Assembly: GCA_002363515.1 (NCBI GenBank)
Contig: DEVX01000057.1
Span: 6,537-14,997, forward strand
DNA from: Candidatus Saccharibacteria bacterium UBA3225
Lineage (GTDB): Bacteria > Patescibacteriota > Saccharimonadia > Saccharimonadales > Saccharimonadaceae
DNA length: 8,461 nt
Direction: 5' to 3'
Below, piece after piece: positions 5,262 through 8,461 of the stretch; position 1 is the stretch's first letter; each line of letters starts with the position of its first letter. A program made the position numbers and the translations under genes. The notes under the pieces are model-generated. The model had not been told where the DNA came from. It did no database searches and saw nothing but the letters and a program-made list of their open reading frames with translations.

Positions 5262-7038
5262 AATCCCTTTTAAGCATTACAGTAAAAGCCTCGCTCGGAA
5301 TATCCACTTTACCAAAACGTTTCATGCGAGCTTTGCCGCGTTTTTGTTTTTCCATAAGTTTTGCCTTGCGGTCACGATCGCCCGTATGGATTTTGACTGT
5401 AACATCCTTGCGGAATGCGCCGAGCGTTTCGCGGGCAATAATGCGTGCGCCGATAGCCGCCTGCAGAGCGACCTCAAAGTTTTGGCGCGGAATTACTTCT
5501 TTAAGTTTTTTCGTGACACCTCGGCCAATCCCATCCGCTTCGCTTCGGTGCGCCATTACACTAAGCGCATCAATACGCTCGCCGGCGACTAGAAAATCTA
5601 TGCGTACCAAATCTTCAGCCCTGTAGCCGCCCAATTCGTAATTAAACGATGCATAACCGGAAGTTGCGGATTTTAGCTGATCGTAAAAATCCGTCAACAA
5701 GTTCGCCATTGGCGCTTCGAAGTCAATTACAGCACGCGTGTCGATATATGAAATATTCTTTTGGATTCCACGCTTGCTAACAATGAGCTCTAGAATAGGA
5801 CCAATATATTCTTTTGGCGTGATAATTTCGCCCTTTGCCCAAGGCTCGCGAATTTCCGAAACCTTGCTAACGTCCGGCAGATCCGAAGCGGAACGAATAT
5901 CCAGCTCCTCGCCGTTTGTGAGAGAAACATGATAGTCTGTTGACGGATTCGTAATTATTAAATCTAGTTTGAATTCACGCTCGAGACGCTCACGAATGAT
6001 ATCCATATGCAGCAGACCTAGAAAACCAATACGCAGGCCAAAGCCTAGAACAGGTGAATTTTCCGGCTCAAACTGTAATGCCGAATCGCTGAGCGAAAGC
6101 TTCTCCAGTGCTTCTTTTAGATCTTTGTATTGGTCGTTACTGACTGGGAAGAATCCAGCATAAACAAACGGTCGCACGTTTTTATATCCAGGCAAAGCAA
6201 CGCTAGCCGGCTTTTTTGCCAACGTGACAGTATCGCCAACTTTTGCTTCGCGTGTAGCTTTCAAATTAGTTACAATGTAGCCAATCTCGCCGTCTTTCAG
6301 TTCGGCACGAGGCGACATTTTTGGATTCAATACGCCAACTTCGAGTGCAATGTCGCTCGACTCGGTCGCCATCATGCGAATGTTCGCATTCTTTGATAGA
6401 GTTCCGCCAAACATGCGAATATATAGCACGACGCCACGGTAATCGTCAAAATAACTATCAAAAATAAGAGCTCGCATTTCGTCAGAATCGGAGGGCTTTG
6501 GCGCCGGTATGCGTTCTATTATTGCATCGAGAACTTCATCAACATGTTCGCCAGTTTTAGCAGACACTTTAATAATATCCGATTCGTTGCAACCAAGTAG
6601 ATTGATAATCTCTGCCGAAACGCGCGGGACATCACTGGCGGGAAGATCAATTTTATTAATAACTGGAATAATATGCAAGTCTTGTTCTAAGGCAAGATAA
6701 ACGTTTGCGAGTGTTTGAGCCTGTATGCCCTGAGTTGCATCAACGACTAGAATCGCGCCCTCTACGGCTTGAAGGCTGCGAGAAACTTCGTACGAAAAAT
6801 CGACATGACCTGGCGTATCAATAAGATTCAGCGTGTAGTTTTTATATTTCATACAGACCGGAGCAAGCTTAATGGTAATACCCTTTTCGCGCTCGAGTTC
6901 CATAGAATCTAGAAGTTGCGATTTCATTTCGCGCTTAGCAACAGTGCCGGTTATTTCGAGCATGCGATCAGCTAAGGTCGACTTGCCATGGTCGATATGT
7001 GCGATAATACAAAAATTACGGATTCTCTCTATATCCAT
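5260..7038 (-). CDS. lepA: Elongation factor 4 (LepA), ribosome-associated GTPase
   Basis: LepA/EF4 is a translational GTPase related to EF-G that binds ribosomes and is linked to back-translocation and ribosome biogenesis. The 592 aa match the usual length (about 600). GTPase motifs are intact: AHIDHGKST (13-21), GITI (53-56), DTPGH (74-78), NKID (128-131) and SAK (159-161). The EF-G-like beta-barrel and alpha/beta domains follow. The lepA-specific C-terminal domain contains IIARETLGAFRKDVTVKIHTG, then the basic LMEKQKRGKARMKRFG segment, and ends IPSEAFTVMLKRD. I chose the ATG at 7038, giving MDIERIRNFCIIAHID. An upstream in-frame start at 7065 would add nine hydrophobic residues foreign to the family and lie upstream of the -10. 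No Shine-Dalgarno is present. The gene converges on the 211-aa gene and follows the DUF3592-like gene after about 70 nt. Confidence 0.97.
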   Translation of the reverse strand: MDIERIRNFCIIAHIDHGKSTLADRMLEITGTVAKREMKSQLLDSMELEREKGITIKLAPVCMKYKNYTLNLIDTPGHVDFSYEVSRSLQAVEGAILVVDATQGIQAQTLANVYLALEQDLHIIPVINKIDLPASDVPRVSAEIINLLGCNESDIIKVSAKTGEHVDEVLDAIIERIPAPKPSDSDEMRALIFDSYFDDYRGVVLYIRMFGGTLSKNANIRMMATESSDIALEVGVLNPKMSPRAELKDGEIGYIVTNLKATREAKVGDTVTLAKKPASVALPGYKNVRPFVYAGFFPVSNDQYKDLKEALEKLSLSDSALQFEPENSPVLGFGLRIGFLGLLHMDIIRERLEREFKLDLIITNPSTDYHVSLTNGEELDIRSASDLPDVSKVSEIREPWAKGEIITPKEYIGPILELIVSKRGIQKNISYIDTRAVIDFEAPMANLLTDFYDQLKSATSGYASFNYELGGYRAEDLVRIDFLVAGERIDALSVMAHRSEADGIGRGVTKKLKEVIPRQNFEVALQAAIGARIIARETLGAFRKDVTVKIHTGDRDRKAKLMEKQKRGKARMKRFGKVDIPSEAFTVMLKRD

Positions 7039-7045
7039 AGGTAAT

Positions 7046-7051
7046 ATTATA
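7046..7051 (-). promoter_or_regulatory. lepA -10 element, leaderless start
   Basis: A perfect TATAAT on the minus strand ends 7 nt before the lepA ATG, placing the transcription start at or one base from the start codon. The best -35 at a 17-nt spacing, TAGCGA, matches only 3 of 6 positions. There is no Shine-Dalgarno. The position also argues against the upstream in-frame ATG at 7065. Confidence 0.6.
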
Positions 7052-7109
7052 ATATTTTTTCGCAAGCTTCGCTAGTGCGGTCTTCGATTCGGCATTTACT
7101 AGCAGCGCT

Positions 7110-7832
7110 TTATTTGCGTTGCTTTGCTTGATAGATACAAAACGCAATACTAACGGCAACCAATACCGTCATTCCAATCACCACAACCGCCGTATCAAAG
7201 AACATAAATACAGGAATTAGAGCAAAGAACCCCAATAGCACTAATATAATAAATAACGTGCGCGTATGTTTGCGCTGCTTTATTTTATCTAGTGGCGGAT
7301 CTAGGATTTCATCGACATAGACCTTTTCGCCATGGACATAGACGGTAGCCCGCAATGGCAAGTCGGAATTGTAAATACACATATCACTATTTAGGTATGG
7401 CGTATCAATACGACGTTTTTCGTGTGTTTGTGGATCATCAAATTCTACCACGAAATAGTAATAAGTCGTTGAATCATCACTAGAGCCGACCGTAATACTT
7501 TCTGAACTGATGACGGATCCGATTATCTTTTGCCCTTGAGTAATTGTTTCGGTAACTTCTTGCTGAAATTTTTGATATTTATTGCGCGCCGCTTTATTGG
7601 CGATTGCCATTATGCCAATAAATATCAGCACAATAATAACTGGAGCTATCATCCCTGTACTAATTTCTTCTGGATTAGCGACAACTGTTGCGGCAGATAG
7701 AATTAGAAACATTGCACAAATTATGAGCATAATAACAGAGCTATTACTCTTGTGACCATCGCGATAGTCGAGTTTAATTGCACTAGCGCTATTGACGGAT
7801 AATGGGGCCTTTATGAAGTCATTATTTTTCAT
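7110..7832 (-). CDS. Four-helix membrane protein, DUF3592-like layout
   Basis: A 240-aa membrane protein of unknown function. The N-terminus (1-30) is polar. Two membrane helices follow (about 33-52 and 61-79), then a soluble region (about 80-188), and two more helices (about 191-211 and 213-235) with a basic C-terminal tail (QAKQRK). The soluble region looks beta-rich, with GSVISSESITVG (105-116), TYYYFVVEFDD (123-133) and RATVYVHGEKVYVDEILDPP (161-180). This pattern of strands ending in a 'Y.NP/DP' turn before a final helix pair resembles DUF3592-type proteins. That resemblance is my inference from layout, not an alignment. It begins 21 nt after the metK stop. There is no Shine-Dalgarno; an extended -10 lies 6 nt before the ATG. 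No clear terminator follows it before lepA. Confidence 0.85.
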   Translation of the reverse strand: MKNNDFIKAPLSVNSASAIKLDYRDGHKSNSSVIMLIICAMFLILSAATVVANPEEISTGMIAPVIIVLIFIGIMAIANKAARNKYQKFQQEVTETITQGQKIIGSVISSESITVGSSDDSTTYYYFVVEFDDPQTHEKRRIDTPYLNSDMCIYNSDLPLRATVYVHGEKVYVDEILDPPLDKIKQRKHTRTLFIILVLLGFFALIPVFMFFDTAVVVIGMTVLVAVSIAFCIYQAKQRK

Positions 7833-7838
7833 GTTTTT

Positions 7839-7847
7839 ATGTTAACA
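7839..7847 (-). promoter_or_regulatory. Extended -10 before the DUF3592-like gene
   Basis: On the minus strand TGTTAACAT reads as TGn followed by TAACAT (4 of 6 matches to TATAAT). It ends 6 nt before the ATG at 7832. No -35 is visible in the end of metK. The spacing to the ATG equals that at hrcA, recG and the kinase gene, again implying a leaderless transcript. The weak hexamer keeps confidence low. Confidence 0.4.
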
Positions 7848-7853
7848 TAATCA

Positions 7854-8461
7854 TTAGCAAAAATGCCCCCACATGGCGCGCTTTTTATAGCCTGGCTTTA
7901 GAAGGTCTAGTTGTTTGATAATCCCCCGCGGAGACAAATCATAGCCCATTATTCTTTCTGCCTTGCCGTCTATCATTATCGTGGCGTCTACTGGTTCAAT
8001 CTCACCCAACGCATAGGCGAGATATACGCAGACTTCATTGGCATGACGCTTTAATAGATAGTCTACGGCAATTTTACGCGCCATATAGGCCGCAGAACGG
8101 TCGACTTTGCTTGGATCCTTGCCAGAAAACGCACCACCGCCAACTGGTACGCGTGGGCCGTAGCTATCTATGACTATTTTTCGCCCCGTTAGGCCAGTAT
8201 CCGCATCGAAACCGCCCAAATCCCAATCGCCAGCAGGATTGATACTTACTCCACAATTATCGCCGAGTACTACTTTTTCTGGAAGATTGTTCGCCCAGTT
8301 TGCGATAGCCGTGGATAATTCTTTTTTAGATACTTTTTGCCAGCTAACTACAATGTGTTTAATTGTGGCGCAAGCAAAACTATGATTATTGTCGTACGAC
8401 AGTTCTACGGTAATTTGTGTTTTACCGTCGTATGGAAACTTGGAATAGACTTTTTGGCACA
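7854..8461 (-). CDS. metK: S-adenosylmethionine synthase MetK, C-terminal part (5' end outside the window)
   Basis: MetK makes S-adenosylmethionine from methionine and ATP in the cytoplasm, supplying methyltransferases such as TrmD. About 201 residues are visible. The frame is open to the window edge and begins ...VYSKFPYDGKTQITVE, matching the family's RPDGKTQVTVEY region. INPAGDWDLGGFDADTGLTGRK then carries the active-site LTGRK, and GGGAFSGKDPSKVDRSAAY holds the conserved lysines and aspartate that bind ATP and phosphate. The protein ends YKKRAMWGHFC. Most MetK proteins continue after GHF with GR...PWEKTD and about 20 more residues, so this C-terminus is unusually short. The downstream bases in other frames do not restore that tail. 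A TTG at 8219 lies inside the conserved region and is not a start. The enzyme call is secure; whether the short tail matters is unknown. Confidence 0.95.
   Translation of the reverse strand, partial: CQKVYSKFPYDGKTQITVELSYDNNHSFACATIKHIVVSWQKVSKKELSTAIANWANNLPEKVVLGDNCGVSINPAGDWDLGGFDADTGLTGRKIVIDSYGPRVPVGGGAFSGKDPSKVDRSAAYMARKIAVDYLLKRHANEVCVYLAYALGEIEPVDATIMIDGKAERIMGYDLSPRGIIKQLDLLKPGYKKRAMWGHFC

Noticed and set aside
7039..7065. Upstream in-frame ATG extending lepA by nine residues (MRKNIIILP)
   Set aside because: The family starts at MDIERIRNF-like sequence, and this upstream ATG lies ahead of the TATAAT that would drive lepA.
7052..7109. Inverted repeat GCTAGT/ACTAGC between the DUF3592-like gene and lepA as a terminator
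   Set aside because: The stem is only 6 bp with a loop of about 21 nt and no T-run on the minus strand.
7839..7848. ATGTTAACAT palindrome as a repressor operator
   Set aside because: A 10-bp A/T-rich palindrome with no second copy in the window. It is better explained as part of an extended -10.
1..8461. CRISPR array, tRNA or rRNA gene, insertion sequence, or defence system
   Set aside because: No spaced direct repeats, cloverleaf sequences, transposase motifs or defence-protein motifs were seen. The gaps between genes are too short for RNA genes of this kind.

Overview
The window reads as a stretch of compact bacterial chromosome. Nine protein genes fill almost all of it, and the longest gap between genes is about 109 bases (4479-4587). 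There is no stretch over 300 bases without a gene. I see no rRNA, tRNA, CRISPR array or mobile element. Several proteins are short for their families: HrcA is 246 aa, TrmD is 218 aa, and MetK stops just after its GHF motif. Together with the gene set, the mid-range base composition and the preference for TAA stops, this suggests a reduced-genome bacterium of the Patescibacteria/CPR type, possibly Saccharibacteria. That placement is inference. The standard code fits: grpE ends in TGA, and no long gene needs UGA to be read through.

Layout. Bases 1-2608 hold a tight minus-strand cluster, transcribed hrcA > grpE > trmD > recG (recG is cut by the window edge). hrcA and grpE overlap by 8 nt, grpE and trmD by 4 nt, and trmD and recG are 14 nt apart. 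Its promoter carries a CIRCE operator (2627-2653), so HrcA very likely represses its own operon, and tRNA methylation (TrmD) and fork repair (RecG) would come under the same heat-shock control. Upstream on the same strand is an unrecognised single-pass membrane protein with a cysteine-rich stalk and a beta-rich ectodomain (2656-3822). It diverges from an adenylate-kinase-like gene (3849-4478) across 26 bases that contain a palindromic -10 element.

Bases 4481-5261 form a self-contained plus-strand unit: promoter, leader with a hairpin, strong Shine-Dalgarno, an unrecognised 211-aa acidic protein, and an intrinsic terminator. It converges on lepA (5260-7038, minus), whose stop codon lies in the terminator's T-run. 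Upstream of lepA on the minus strand are a four-helix membrane protein resembling the DUF3592 layout (7110-7832) and the 3' part of metK (7854 to the window end).

The most striking pattern is in the gene starts. hrcA, lepA, recG, the kinase gene and the DUF3592-like gene have no Shine-Dalgarno. Instead each has a -10-like hexamer ending 6-7 bases before the ATG, which would put the transcription start at the start codon, giving leaderless mRNAs. grpE (internal to an operon) and the orphan 211-aa gene have good Shine-Dalgarno sequences. No complete new multi-gene system is visible. The best candidates for novelty are the leaderless promoter architecture, the bidirectional -10, the two unrecognised genes, and a possible switch-like leader ahead of the orphan gene.
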